Counted from the stretch's first letter, positions 4,781 to 12,817 are shown. The stretch: 17,425 nucleotides of DNA from Candidatus Woesearchaeota archaeon (GCA_013330825.1 DUHN01000067.1:2899-20323), one strand, 5' to 3'. A program made the numbers and translations. The notes: generated by a model not told the origin, from the sequence alone.

Positions 4781-6529
4781 ATGACCAGGATAGCCATCGT
4801 GGACAACGAGAAGCTGAGGAACATGCAGGAGAAGCTCTACATCCAGAGCCTGTGCCCGGTCAACAGGACGGGGAAAGAGTGCATCAGGATAGACGGCAAC
4901 GGCAAGCTCACCATCGAGGAAAAGCTGTGCACGGGCTGCGGCATCTGCCCGAAGGCGGCGCCATTGGCCATCAAGATCATCAACCTCCCGGAGAAGCTGA
5001 AGCAGAAGCCCATCCACCGCTACGGCGAGAACCAGTTCGTGCTGTATTCCATGCCCACGCCGCTGAAAGGAAGGGTCACCGGTGTGTTGGGGGTGAATGG
5101 CATCGGGAAATCGACTGCGCTCAGGATCCTGGCGAAAGTATTGCAGCCGAATTTCGGGGACTGGACGACGGAAGGCAGATTCAGCGACATCATCCCGTTC
5201 TTCAAGGGGACGGAGGCGCAGAAATTCTTCGAGGAGCTGGACAAGGGCGTGATAACGGTGTCGTACAAGCCGCAGCAGGTGGAGCTCATCCCGAAGACGG
5301 CCAAGGGCAGCGTGAAGGAGCTGCTGAAGAAGGTCGACCAGCGGGGAAAGTTGGGGGAGGTTGCCAAGGAGCTGCAGCTGGACGGGTTCCTGGAGAATGA
5401 CATCCGGGAGATCTCCGGCGGGGAGCTGCAGAGGGTGGCCATCGCGGCGGCGGTGCTCAAGGATGCGAGCCTCTACATCTTCGACGAGCCGTCCTCCTAC
5501 CTGGACATCAGGCAGCGCATCAACATCTCGCGGTTCATCAAGGGGCTGGCGAACCAAGACACCTCGGTGCTGCTGGTGGAGCACGACCTCATCATCCTCG
5601 ACTACATGACGGACCTCATTAACATCATGTACGGCCGGGAGGCGGCGTACGGCATCGTCTCGGGGGTGAAGCCGACGAAGGCGGGCATCAACATCTACCT
5701 CGGCGGCTACCTCAAGGAGGAGAACGTGCGATTCCGGGACGCGGCCATGAAGTTCACCGAGAGGCCGCCCATGGAGAGCAGGCGCAGGGAGGAGCTGACG
5801 TCGTGGAAGAGCATCTCCAAGAAGCTTGGCAGGTTCTCCCTAGAGGCGAAGGAAGGGACCATTTACCGCAAGGACATCATCGGGGTGCTGGGGGAGAATG
5901 GCACCGGCAAGACGACCTTCGCCAGGATGCTGGCCCATGTCCTCACGCAGGACGGGGGGGAGATCACCAAGAAAATCACGGTCTCGTACAAGCCGCAGTA
6001 CATCGAGTCTTCCAACGAGACCGTGGCAGAGGCGCTTGACCACGCGATCCAGAAGTATGCGGCACAACTGATAACGCCATTGAAGATCGAGCCGTTGCTC
6101 GAAAGCAGGCTGTCCCAGTTGTCCGGCGGGGAGCTGCAGAGGGTGGCCATCGCGGCGTGCCTGCAGAAGGACGCTGACTTGTATTTGCTGGACGAGCCTT
6201 CCGCTTATCTGGACGCGGAGCAGCGCCTGGTGGTGTCGAAGGTGGTGAGGGACTTCATGGAGCAGAAGGGGGCCACGGCGATGGTCGTCGACCACGACCT
6301 GCTGTTCATCGATTACGTCGCGACGAAAATCATGGTGGTGGACGGCACGCCTGCCGTCAAAGGGGAAGTCCATGCGCCGCAGGAGATGGAGGACGGCATG
6401 AACCATTTCCTCGGCAAGCTCCAGATAACGCTGAGGAGGGACCACGACACCAAAAGGCCGAGGATCAACAAGGAGGATTCTTATCTTGACCGGGAGCAGA
6501 AGGGGAGCGGGAAGTATTATTATGCATGA
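4781..6529 (+). CDS. ABCE1/Rli1 ribosome-recycling ATPase with a reduced Fe-S domain
   Basis: 582 aa, near the family length. ABCE1 splits ribosomes after termination, together with aRF1/Pelota. NBD1: Walker A GVNGIGKST (104-112), signature SGGELQR (from 212), Walker B FDEP (from 234), H-loop H268. NBD2: GENGTGKTT (371-379), signature from 448, DE 471-472, H505. Both catalytic sites look intact. The N-terminal Fe-S domain normally has eight Cys in two ferredoxin-like motifs. Here motif I keeps only the Cys before Pro (C25), and motif II keeps C50, C53 and C56 but has Ala60 where the last Cys should be. C34 is extra. By ferredoxin ligand crossing, cluster II is complete and cluster I is lost. 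Transcript likely leaderless. Confidence 0.97.
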   Translation: MTRIAIVDNEKLRNMQEKLYIQSLCPVNRTGKECIRIDGNGKLTIEEKLCTGCGICPKAAPLAIKIINLPEKLKQKPIHRYGENQFVLYSMPTPLKGRVTGVLGVNGIGKSTALRILAKVLQPNFGDWTTEGRFSDIIPFFKGTEAQKFFEELDKGVITVSYKPQQVELIPKTAKGSVKELLKKVDQRGKLGEVAKELQLDGFLENDIREISGGELQRVAIAAAVLKDASLYIFDEPSSYLDIRQRINISRFIKGLANQDTSVLLVEHDLIILDYMTDLINIMYGREAAYGIVSGVKPTKAGINIYLGGYLKEENVRFRDAAMKFTERPPMESRRREELTSWKSISKKLGRFSLEAKEGTIYRKDIIGVLGENGTGKTTFARMLAHVLTQDGGEITKKITVSYKPQYIESSNETVAEALDHAIQKYAAQLITPLKIEPLLESRLSQLSGGELQRVAIAACLQKDADLYLLDEPSAYLDAEQRLVVSKVVRDFMEQKGATAMVVDHDLLFIDYVATKIMVVDGTPAVKGEVHAPQEMEDGMNHFLGKLQITLRRDHDTKRPRINKEDSYLDREQKGSGKYYYA

Positions 6530-6571
6530 TTCTCTTGAGAGATTTAATAATCACTTCTAAGTGAAAAATGA

Positions 6572-6583
6572 AGGTATATTTAT
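6572..6583 (+). promoter_or_regulatory. TATA box for the MidA-like gene
   Basis: GGTATATTTATA lies about 30 bp before the ATG at 6608. A GGAGGGG stretch near 6590 is too far from the ATG for an ordinary Shine-Dalgarno. Confidence 0.6.
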
Positions 6584-6607
6584 AAGGTTGGAGGGGCTCC
6601 AGAAGGC

Positions 6608-8038
6608 ATGAATGATGATTTTGTTTTGGTTGGAAGTATATTGCTGCCAAAAAGTGTTGCAGAATCGATGTCCGGGCAGACGCTAAGATGCAGGGAGATG
6701 ATTCCCCTCTCCCTGTGGCAGCAGAAAGTCAACCAGCTCTTTTACAGGAGGGATGATTCCCCCCTGGATCATCTGGGCACGCTTGGCGGCGCGGATCCTT
6801 TGCTGCCCCAGGCCATGGCCAGGGAGTTTCTTCAGGACAACAATGGGGCAAAAACCGTGCATGAGATCGGACCGGGAAAATTCAATTTCGCCAGACATTT
6901 CGTGGATGAAGCCAAACCGACGCTTGATGAGTTGGCGTACCGGGGGCATGACTTCTCGGAAACATCTTACGCTTTCGTAAAACCGGAGCTGGAGCCCTAT
7001 GGCCAATCAATCCAGTTCAACAGGACATCCCTCTCTGAATTTCCAAGAAAGGTGACAGATGATCCTCTCCAAGCGATTCTTGTGGAAGTGCTTGACGATG
7101 TGGCGACCGAGTTCTTCGCGCGGCATGAAGGGAGGGAATATATGCTGCATGTCCGGCCAGAGATGAATGGGGGCCTGTTTTTTCCCAGCAAGAAAAAATA
7201 TGCAAGGATCAAGATTGATGGGGGGAATTTCTCCTTGGCGATTCGGAGGGCCGCGAGCTCTGAGGGCATGGAGAAAACCTACCATGCCCGGGAGATTATC
7301 GGGCTTATAAACTCGTTAAAATGGGATGAATTGGACAAGATTCATCCATCGTTCCTAAAATGGCTGAGATACACCCCGGAAAGCAAGGTGTTCAATCCTT
7401 TCAGTTTGGATCAGCTATATCTCACTCATTGGAAGGATGTGCCGGATGAATTCAGGACGTACGGGGGCAGCATAATCAATCATTTCAGGGACCAATTGAG
7501 CCATGCGGAGGAAGATCGCACCGTCCATTTCCCCGTCGGTGGCTTAGAGTTCTTGTGGTCATTGAGGGAGAGGAAGAATGCACGAGTGGACTTCTTTGAC
7601 TATGGGTATGCATCAGCGAAAAATGATGTGGAGCACATGGCAGTCTACAATGGGCAGATAACCGCCCCGGTGAATTTCGAGCTCCTGAAATATGCGGCAG
7701 AGTGGCTTGGTTTCAACGCGCGTTTGGAGACTAACAGGGAATTCATCAGGAGGACGCTGGGAGAAGACACTATTCCCATCGCATATGTGTTCAAAGCGTT
7801 CAACAACTCCAGCCTTACTCACGCGAATGTCAGAAAGCTGCTGTATGATTGTTTTCATAAAAAGATAGTGGAATTGTGCCCCAAAACAAAACCAACCATT
7901 GATAATTTTATGGCTTTCAGGGTAAGAAGAGATGCGTATGAAACAGTCATCGATGTTGCGAAGGAGAAGGGGTTTGTCAAGCCTGATTTCGAGATGTCAG
8001 AGGGAAGTTTTCATCTTGCGGCATACAAGCGCACATAG
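6608..8038 (+). CDS. Putative SAM-dependent methyltransferase, MidA/NDUFAF7 (DUF185)-like
   Basis: 476 aa. HEIGPGKFNFARHFVD has the shape of SAM motif I (ExGxGxxxxA). VEVLDDV follows where MidA proteins have NElfDAlP. The C-terminal half has FFDYGYASAKNDVEHMAVYNGQ, then ITAPVNFELLKYAAEWLGF and TNREFI, mirroring the DUF185 pattern DYG...H...G..D.TahVDF..L...a...G...tQ..FL. Characterised members are protein-arginine methyltransferases acting on a respiratory complex I subunit; whether that substrate exists here is unknown. It is diverged, with large insertions, so it may have a different target. The base composition is lower in GC than ABCE1. It ends 2 nt before the convergent DUF99 stop. Confidence 0.6.
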   Translation: MNDDFVLVGSILLPKSVAESMSGQTLRCREMIPLSLWQQKVNQLFYRRDDSPLDHLGTLGGADPLLPQAMAREFLQDNNGAKTVHEIGPGKFNFARHFVDEAKPTLDELAYRGHDFSETSYAFVKPELEPYGQSIQFNRTSLSEFPRKVTDDPLQAILVEVLDDVATEFFARHEGREYMLHVRPEMNGGLFFPSKKKYARIKIDGGNFSLAIRRAASSEGMEKTYHAREIIGLINSLKWDELDKIHPSFLKWLRYTPESKVFNPFSLDQLYLTHWKDVPDEFRTYGGSIINHFRDQLSHAEEDRTVHFPVGGLEFLWSLRERKNARVDFFDYGYASAKNDVEHMAVYNGQITAPVNFELLKYAAEWLGFNARLETNREFIRRTLGEDTIPIAYVFKAFNNSSLTHANVRKLLYDCFHKKIVELCPKTKPTIDNFMAFRVRRDAYETVIDVAKEKGFVKPDFEMSEGSFHLAAYKRT

Positions 8039-8040
8039 CG

Positions 8041-8601
8041 TCATGCCCGCCCCCTGCTTTCTCCCTTCACAACGCCCGCGGCAATCAGGTGGGCGACGCG
8101 GATGGGCTCCGGCAGGAAGCTCCTGGTACAGGCGATGTCAAGGAATTCCTTCGCTTCTCCGGGAGAAAGGCCGAAGGATTGGATGCAAATGCTGTTTATC
8201 CTGGTGATTGGCCCCGCCTTCTGGATAACCTCAAATTTCCGCTCCTGCCCCATCTTCACCAATGCCCGCCTCATGCCTTCAAGATCAGGGTATCTCCTCA
8301 TGACCACGATAACCGGCATCCCCGTTTTCCGGTGAAGCTCCTGCACATCAACCACATTGAAGCCCGCGACGGCGATGCCATCCAGGAAGATGCACTGGAC
8401 CTGCCTCCTGAATTTTGACTTGAGGATCATCCCAGCCATGCGTTCCGTCGCGTCATCCCCGTCGACGGCGGCGGAGCAGCTCATCACCCCGTCCAGCGCG
8501 AGGCCGCCGCGGAAGAAGGTGGCGATGAGAAGGGAGGACTTATCTCCTTTCGTGTACGGAGAATCGTCAATGCCGACAAAGCGGATTTCCTTTTTTGCCA
8601 T
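8041..8601 (-). CDS. DUF99 family protein (endonuclease V-like fold)
   Basis: 186 aa, full family length. The family signatures are clear: FVGIDDSPY, FFRGGLALDGVMS, VDGDDATERM, CIFLDGIAVAGFNVVDV, PVIVVMRRYPD, and the ending PEPIRVAHLIAAGVVKGESRGRA. DUF99 (COG1628) is an archaeal family related to endonuclease V (RNase H-like fold), and its acidic residues sit at comparable places, so a nuclease role is possible but unproven. There is a GGGAG-type Shine-Dalgarno and no TATA box at the right distance, so it is likely read through from the upstream winged-helix gene across element D. Confidence 0.93.
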   Translation of the reverse strand: MAKKEIRFVGIDDSPYTKGDKSSLLIATFFRGGLALDGVMSCSAAVDGDDATERMAGMILKSKFRRQVQCIFLDGIAVAGFNVVDVQELHRKTGMPVIVVMRRYPDLEGMRRALVKMGQERKFEVIQKAGPITRINSICIQSFGLSPGEAKEFLDIACTRSFLPEPIRVAHLIAAGVVKGESRGRA

Positions 8602-8614
8602 GCGTTGCTCCCTG

Positions 8615-8770
8615 GGGCATTGAAAACTTCGCTTCGCTCAGCCCAGCGGCGGCAAAACGCCCGCTGTCCATGCGGAAGGTGCTGCGTGCCCGTAGGGCGC
8701 ATCCCCCGCAACGCACTTGCCGCCGAGATTGATGGCGTTTTGCGGAAGGTGCTGCTGGTTTTCAATGCCC
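8615..8770 (-). repeat. Structured intergenic element D
   Basis: The perfect 13-bp arms GGGCATTGAAAAC (8615-8627) and GTTTTCAATGCCC (8758-8770) enclose a second stem GCAAAACGCC (8652-8661)/GGCGTTTTGC (8734-8743). Between them are GCCC-GTA-GGGC and a 15-bp direct repeat TGCGGAAGGTGCTGC at 8671-8685 and 8741-8755. One arm touches the stop codon of the winged-helix gene (8770-8772), so the element sits in the intercistronic region before DUF99. The architecture resembles A-C, but the end sequence and the CTCGC motifs differ, so common origin is uncertain. Confidence 0.62.
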
Positions 8771-9690
8771 TATTCCCTGAACTCCACATCATCCACGATG
8801 CCGTCGCTGTCGAGGTCGATGCCTTCCACGACGTGGGCCTTGGCGCTCTGCTCCTTCAGGTTGCCCTCCTTGACGCGGTCGAAGTGCCGGAGGAAGGCGA
8901 TGATGGCTGCCCGCGTGCCGGAGAACCGCTTGCCTGCGACCACGAGGATGCTCCTTTCCCTGTCGAATGGGTTCCTGATCTTCACGATGAGGCCGCACTC
9001 GTCCTGCGGATAGGTCTCGTGGGTGAGGGTGGAGACGATATTGCCCTGCTCGAAGCGGACGGGCAGCCTGTCATTGACCTTCTCGGTGACCTTGTTCACG
9101 ATGGGGCCGCCGATGAGGATGAGGTTGTTCTGCAGGTCCTGCTCCCTGACCTCGGTGTCCAGCTTCACGTTCACCTTGGGCACGTAGCTGAGGAACGTCC
9201 CCAGAAACAATGCCAGGTCCATGCCGTAGTAGCCGTCCCTGCTTCTTGCTTTGTCCGGACCATGAGGATCGGGGGAGCCGACGATGATGAGCGCGTTCAG
9301 CTGGCCGTTCTCGATGAACGGCTCCAGGAAAGAGGACTCGTTCCGTCCCTGGCCGAGCTTGGTCGTCTCCTCCAGGTCCTTGAAGCGGATGACGAACGCA
9401 GGCTGGACCGCGGCGTAGTAATTGGCCACCGCCCCCTGCTTGCTCTCTTTCCTGACGACGGCGATGATGCCTGCCTTCTCCAGGTTGCGGATGTGGTAGT
9501 AGACCTTCTGCTCGTGCACCCTGAGGCGCTTGGCGAGCTCTGCCGGATAGAGAGGCTCCCTTGCCAGTGCCGCGACAATCCTCTGCGCAAGGTCGGAGCT
9601 GAGGGAAGTGATATCCTCCTTGCCCAGCTCCTTTGCCGGCAGGGAGTACATGTCGCTGCCTTTCCTGTCCATGACAAACATCGTGTTCAC
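8770..9690 (-). CDS. Winged-helix DNA-binding protein with S-layer-like region and EF-hand loop
   Basis: 306 aa from the GTG at 9690; ATG codons at residue 4 or 7 are equally possible. Residues about 30-95 form a winged helix (ALAREPLYPAELAKRLRVHEQKVYYHIRNLEKAGI). The rest has ALIIVGSPDPHG, LILIGGPIVNKVTEKVN and RSILVVAGKRFSGTRAAIIAFLRHFD, the pattern seen in methanogen-type S-layer proteins (GGPxxN..., VxAGxxxxGTRAA). The C-terminus 292-303 is a textbook EF-hand loop, DxDxDG..D..E. No signal peptide or membrane span is visible, so it appears cytoplasmic. Perhaps a regulator that reuses a cell-surface fold; role unknown. AT-rich promoter sequence (9691-9720) lies upstream. Confidence 0.7.
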   Translation of the reverse strand: MNTMFVMDRKGSDMYSLPAKELGKEDITSLSSDLAQRIVAALAREPLYPAELAKRLRVHEQKVYYHIRNLEKAGIIAVVRKESKQGAVANYYAAVQPAFVIRFKDLEETTKLGQGRNESSFLEPFIENGQLNALIIVGSPDPHGPDKARSRDGYYGMDLALFLGTFLSYVPKVNVKLDTEVREQDLQNNLILIGGPIVNKVTEKVNDRLPVRFEQGNIVSTLTHETYPQDECGLIVKIRNPFDRERSILVVAGKRFSGTRAAIIAFLRHFDRVKEGNLKEQSAKAHVVEGIDLDSDGIVDDVEFRE

Positions 9691-9765
9691 TAATAAAAAT
9701 TATTTTTTAGTAGTAGTATTGAAGGTATTATAAAAGGTTTTCGGAGGGGGCGCGGCAAAAGGGAA

Positions 9766-9776
9766 ATTATTATATA
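9766..9776 (+). promoter_or_regulatory. TATA box for the Tic20-like gene
   Basis: ATTATTATATA lies about 28 bp before the ATG at 9799, in the divergent gap between the winged-helix gene and the membrane protein gene. Confidence 0.6.
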
Positions 9777-9798
9777 TCCGTCTGGGAAAAGAAGGGAT

Positions 9799-10170
9799 AT
9801 GGCCAAGAAGAGGGCAGCACAGAAGGCTCCAAAGGGCGCTTCGGCTTCTTCAGGGGACAACTCCACGCTTCTGGCGTTCATCGGCGTGTTTCTCGCGGTC
9901 GTCGGCTTCCTCATCGTCTATCTGGTGAAGAAGGAGGACGACTATGCCATGCACTACGCGAAGCAGGGCCTGGCGCTCTTCATCGTCGCCGTGATTGTCT
10001 GGGTTGCCAGCCGCGTGCTGATGATTGTCCCTGTCCTCGGCAGCATCGTTTCGACTGTGCTGGGCATCGGCCTTCTGGTGCTGTGGATCATCGGCATCAT
10101 CTATTCGTTCTCCGGGCAGAAGAAGGACATTCCCCTCATCGGTGAGCTGGCGAGGAAGCTCAACCTGTAG
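9799..10170 (+). CDS. Small membrane protein, Tic20/DUF4870-like
   Basis: 123 aa. A basic Ala/Lys-rich N-terminus (1-22) is followed by three hydrophobic spans (about 24-44, 57-80, 82-103). Between spans 1 and 2 is DDYAMHYAKQGLALFI, and after span 3 comes SFSGQKKDIPLIGELARKL. Both are hallmarks of the DUF4870/Tic20-like family (xFHAKQGL...G..KxLPLIG.LA). Members are short integral membrane proteins of unclear function, widespread in archaea and bacteria. Monocistronic by position, with its own TATA box; the next gene has another promoter 30 bp on. Confidence 0.8.
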   Translation: MAKKRAAQKAPKGASASSGDNSTLLAFIGVFLAVVGFLIVYLVKKEDDYAMHYAKQGLALFIVAVIVWVASRVLMIVPVLGSIVSTVLGIGLLVLWIIGIIYSFSGQKKDIPLIGELARKLNL

Positions 10171-10188
10171 ATTCCCTGATTTCTTCAA

Positions 10189-10200
10189 AAAATATAAATA
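10189..10200 (+). promoter_or_regulatory. TATA box for the exonuclease gene
   Basis: AAATATAAATA lies about 28 bp before the ATG at 10223, which favours that start over the TTG at 10211. Confidence 0.6.
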
Positions 10201-10222
10201 GTGTCCTGCATTGGCCATCCTC

Positions 10223-10795
10223 ATGGGGGAGCAGTATTTCGTTCTGGACATCGAGACCGTGCCATTGAAGCTGGAAGGCTATTTCGACCTTCCGGAAGAG
10301 GAGCAGAAGAAGCTGCTCAATCCCATCGACTCGAAAGCCGTGGCCATCGGCGTCCGGGTGGGGGGCCAGAGCATCATCATCCAGGGAGAGGACGAGAGGA
10401 AGATGCTGCAGGACTTCTGGTGGGAGTGGCGCAAGGTGCAGAGCCCGGTGCTGCAGGTGGTGGGCTTCAACATCACGCATTTCGACATCCCGTTCCTGGT
10501 GACGAGGAGCTTCGTCCATAACGTGCCCATCGTCCCCTTCACCCTGAAGTCCATCATTGACCTGCGGGAGAAGGTGAATGCCTACCGCCACGGGCCTTCC
10601 CGCGGCACGCTGAAGGAGTTCGCGGGCATCCTGGGCATAGAGATGGACGGCACCGACGGGAGCGACATCGCGCGGCTCCATGCGGAAGGCAACCACCAGA
10701 AGATAAAGGAATATCTGACGACGGACCTGGACATCACCGAGCAGATGTACAAGCGGATGCGGGACACCAATATTCTCAACATCAGCAGATGGTAA
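10223..10795 (+). CDS. DEDDy 3'-5' exonuclease, PolB-exonuclease-like
   Basis: 190 aa. ExoI is VLDIET (D and E ligands), ExoII is GFNITHFDIPFL (N and D), and ExoIII is YLTTDLDITEQMYKRM, a Y-x3-D pattern that places it in the DEDDy class. There is no polymerase domain. It matches the stand-alone predicted exonucleases related to the proofreading domain of family B DNA polymerase (COG3298-like). Likely activity: two-metal removal of nucleotides from DNA 3' ends in repair; the substrate is inferred. Start chosen as MGEQYFVLDIET at 10223 because of the TATA spacing. Confidence 0.88.
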   Translation: MGEQYFVLDIETVPLKLEGYFDLPEEEQKKLLNPIDSKAVAIGVRVGGQSIIIQGEDERKMLQDFWWEWRKVQSPVLQVVGFNITHFDIPFLVTRSFVHNVPIVPFTLKSIIDLREKVNAYRHGPSRGTLKEFAGILGIEMDGTDGSDIARLHAEGNHQKIKEYLTTDLDITEQMYKRMRDTNILNISRW

Positions 10796-10838
10796 TAGTA
10801 AAAATAAATTTATAATAGTTCTATAATTCTTTTAATAA

Positions 10839-10937
10839 CATATATAAACATGCTTCCCTCTCCAAAAGGTATCCTCCAATTGTCTAAACACGCCAATGAG
10901 GAAGATGGGTCGCAAGGCCCATCTTCCCTTTTTCTTT
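10839..10937 (+). ncRNA. Candidate small RNA with TATA box and hairpin/T-tract end
   Basis: A strong TATA box (CATATATAAA, 10839-10848) predicts a start near 10870. Nothing coding follows. A perfect 10-bp hairpin GGAAGATGGG (10900-10909)/CCCATCTTCC (10918-10927), with an 8-nt loop, leads into TTTTTCTTT (10929-10937). The predicted transcript is about 65 nt, with a possible CCTC/GAGG pairing before the hairpin. The glmS gene has its own TATA box downstream, so this is probably separate from the glmS mRNA. A terminator for the exonuclease gene alone would not explain the TATA box. Confidence 0.5.
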
Positions 10938-10951
10938 AGGCCAGGGGAAAC

Positions 10952-10960
10952 CATTTAAAA
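10952..10960 (+). promoter_or_regulatory. TATA box for glmS
   Basis: CATTTAAAA lies about 27 bp before the ATG at 10984 and predicts a leaderless glmS mRNA. Confidence 0.65.
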
Positions 10961-10983
10961 GGCAGGCAAGCGGCAGGGTTGAT

Positions 10984-12816
10984 ATGTGCGGCATCATCGG
11001 GGTGGTATCAGGGCAGCAGGTGCATCAGAAGCTGCTGGACGGCCTTCTCAGCCTCGAGTACCGCGGCTATGACTCCGTGGGCATGTGCACCATAGACAAG
11101 AACTCCCTCATCCTCAAGAAAGGCATCGGCAAAGTGCAGGAAGTCCATGACAAGCACGATTTCTCCAGGAACGGCGGGAAGATCGGCCTGGCGCACTGCC
11201 GGTGGGGCACGCACGGCGGCATCACGGACGAGAACGCCCATCCCCATGTGAACGAGGACAAGACCATCGCGCTGGTCCACAACGGCATCATCGAGAACTA
11301 TGCGGAGCTGAAGGAATTCCTTGCCCAGAAGGGCCATGTCTTTTCCTCGGAAACGGACAGCGAGGTGATCGTCCACCTAATCGAGGAGTTCTACAAGAAG
11401 GTTCCGCTGGAAGAGGCGACTAGGCTGGCATTGCACAGGCTCGAAGGGAGCTATGCATTGGGCATCCTCTCCCTCAGGGAGCCGGGAAAGCTGGTGGCGG
11501 TGCGCAACGAAAGCCCCCTCATCATCGGCGTGGGCAAGGGAGAGCATTTCCTCGCTTCTGACGTCCCTGCCGTGCTCAAGCACACCAATAAGGTCATCTA
11601 TCTTGAGGACAAGGAGATTGCGGTGCTGGAAAAGGGCTCCTGCACCATCATCGATTACGACGGGAAGGCCAAGGAGAAGCAGGCCCATACCATCGACTGG
11701 GGCGTCGAGGCCGCGGAGAAAGCGGGCTACGGGCATTTCATGCTCAAGGAGATCCACGAGCAGCCTCAGGCCATCGCCGAGACCATCCAGGAGCGGCTGC
11801 ACGGCAATGACGTCGTGTTCGAGGACGAGATTAACCTCAGCGCGGACGAGATGAGAGGCGTCAAGCGGATCATCCTGCTGGGCTGCGGCACGAGCTGGCA
11901 CGCCTGCCTCGCGGGAGAGTTCATGCTTGAGGAACTGGCCAAGATACCGACAGAGGTCGAGTACGCGTCCGAGTTCCGCTACCGCAACCCGCTCATCGGG
12001 GAGCATACCCTTGCCATCGCGATCTCGCAGTCGGGAGAGACCGCGGACACCGTGGCAGCGCTGAAGGAGGCCAAGGAGAAGGGGGCGAAGACGCTCGCCA
12101 TCTGCAACGTGAAGGGGAGCAGCATCACGCGCATTGCGGACGGCACCATCTACACGCGGGCTGGGCCGGAGATAGGGGTGGCGTCCACCAAGGCGTTCAC
12201 CACCCAGTTGGCCGTGCTTTACCTGTTGACCATCGCCCTCGCCAAGGAGCGGAAAGCGCTCACCGGAAAGCAGATCGGGTCCATGGTGCAGGGCATCAGG
12301 AGAATCCCCCTCCAGCTCCAGTCCGTTCTCGCGGAGGATGGGGAGATCAGGAATTGCGCCGCGCTCTACCACAAGAAGACCAACTCGCTCTACCTGGGGA
12401 GGGGAGTGAATTTTCCCATCGCCCTTGAGGGGGCGCTCAAGCTCAAGGAAGTCTCGTACATCCATGCGGAAGGGTATCCGGCCGCGGAGATGAAGCACGG
12501 CCCGATCGCGCTGATCGACAAGGAGATGCCCGTCGTAATCATCGCGCCGCAGGACGTCTACACCTACAGGAAAATCCTGGGGAACATCGAGGAGGTGAAG
12601 GCGAGGGGAGGCATCATCATCGCCATCGCCACGGAGGGGGACAGGGAGATCCCGAAGAAAGCGGACCACGCCATCTTCATCCCCAAGACGCTCTACACGC
12701 TGAGCTCCATCCTTGCCGCCATCCCGCTGCAGCTCCTGGCGTACCATACGGCTTTGATGCTGGGCAGGGACGTGGACAAGCCGCGCAACCTGGCGAAAAG
12801 TGTGACTGTTGAGTAG
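10984..12816 (+). CDS. glmS: Glutamine-fructose-6-phosphate aminotransferase
   Basis: 610 aa, full length. Makes glucosamine-6-phosphate from fructose-6-phosphate and glutamine, the first step to UDP-GlcNAc for surface glycans and glycosylation. MCGIIGVV gives the N-terminal Cys nucleophile after Met removal. The glutaminase domain is about 1-220 (YRGYDSVGM, HCRWGTHG, HNGIIENY). SIS domain 1 starts around 300 (GCGTSWHA, SQSGETADT, STKAFTTQ). SIS domain 2 has GRGVNFPIALEGALKLKEVSYIHAEGYPAAE and KHGP near 504. The ending DKPRNLAKSVTVE is diagnostic. No glmS-ribozyme-like leader is seen. The stop is followed at once by a small inverted repeat. Confidence 0.98.
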   Translation: MCGIIGVVSGQQVHQKLLDGLLSLEYRGYDSVGMCTIDKNSLILKKGIGKVQEVHDKHDFSRNGGKIGLAHCRWGTHGGITDENAHPHVNEDKTIALVHNGIIENYAELKEFLAQKGHVFSSETDSEVIVHLIEEFYKKVPLEEATRLALHRLEGSYALGILSLREPGKLVAVRNESPLIIGVGKGEHFLASDVPAVLKHTNKVIYLEDKEIAVLEKGSCTIIDYDGKAKEKQAHTIDWGVEAAEKAGYGHFMLKEIHEQPQAIAETIQERLHGNDVVFEDEINLSADEMRGVKRIILLGCGTSWHACLAGEFMLEELAKIPTEVEYASEFRYRNPLIGEHTLAIAISQSGETADTVAALKEAKEKGAKTLAICNVKGSSITRIADGTIYTRAGPEIGVASTKAFTTQLAVLYLLTIALAKERKALTGKQIGSMVQGIRRIPLQLQSVLAEDGEIRNCAALYHKKTNSLYLGRGVNFPIALEGALKLKEVSYIHAEGYPAAEMKHGPIALIDKEMPVVIIAPQDVYTYRKILGNIEEVKARGGIIIAIATEGDREIPKKADHAIFIPKTLYTLSSILAAIPLQLLAYHTALMLGRDVDKPRNLAKSVTVE

Positions 12817-12817
12817 A

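Noticed and set aside
8605..9693. Long open frame on the plus strand opposite the winged-helix gene (and similar ones opposite ABCE1 and GlmS)
   Set aside because: These are GC-rich mirror frames of strongly supported genes, with no recognisable domains and repetitive Arg/Leu/Asp/His-rich products.
10900..10937. Hairpin upstream of glmS as a glmS ribozyme
   Set aside because: Only one simple hairpin with a T tract is present, with none of the double-pseudoknot core. A separate TATA box lies between it and glmS.
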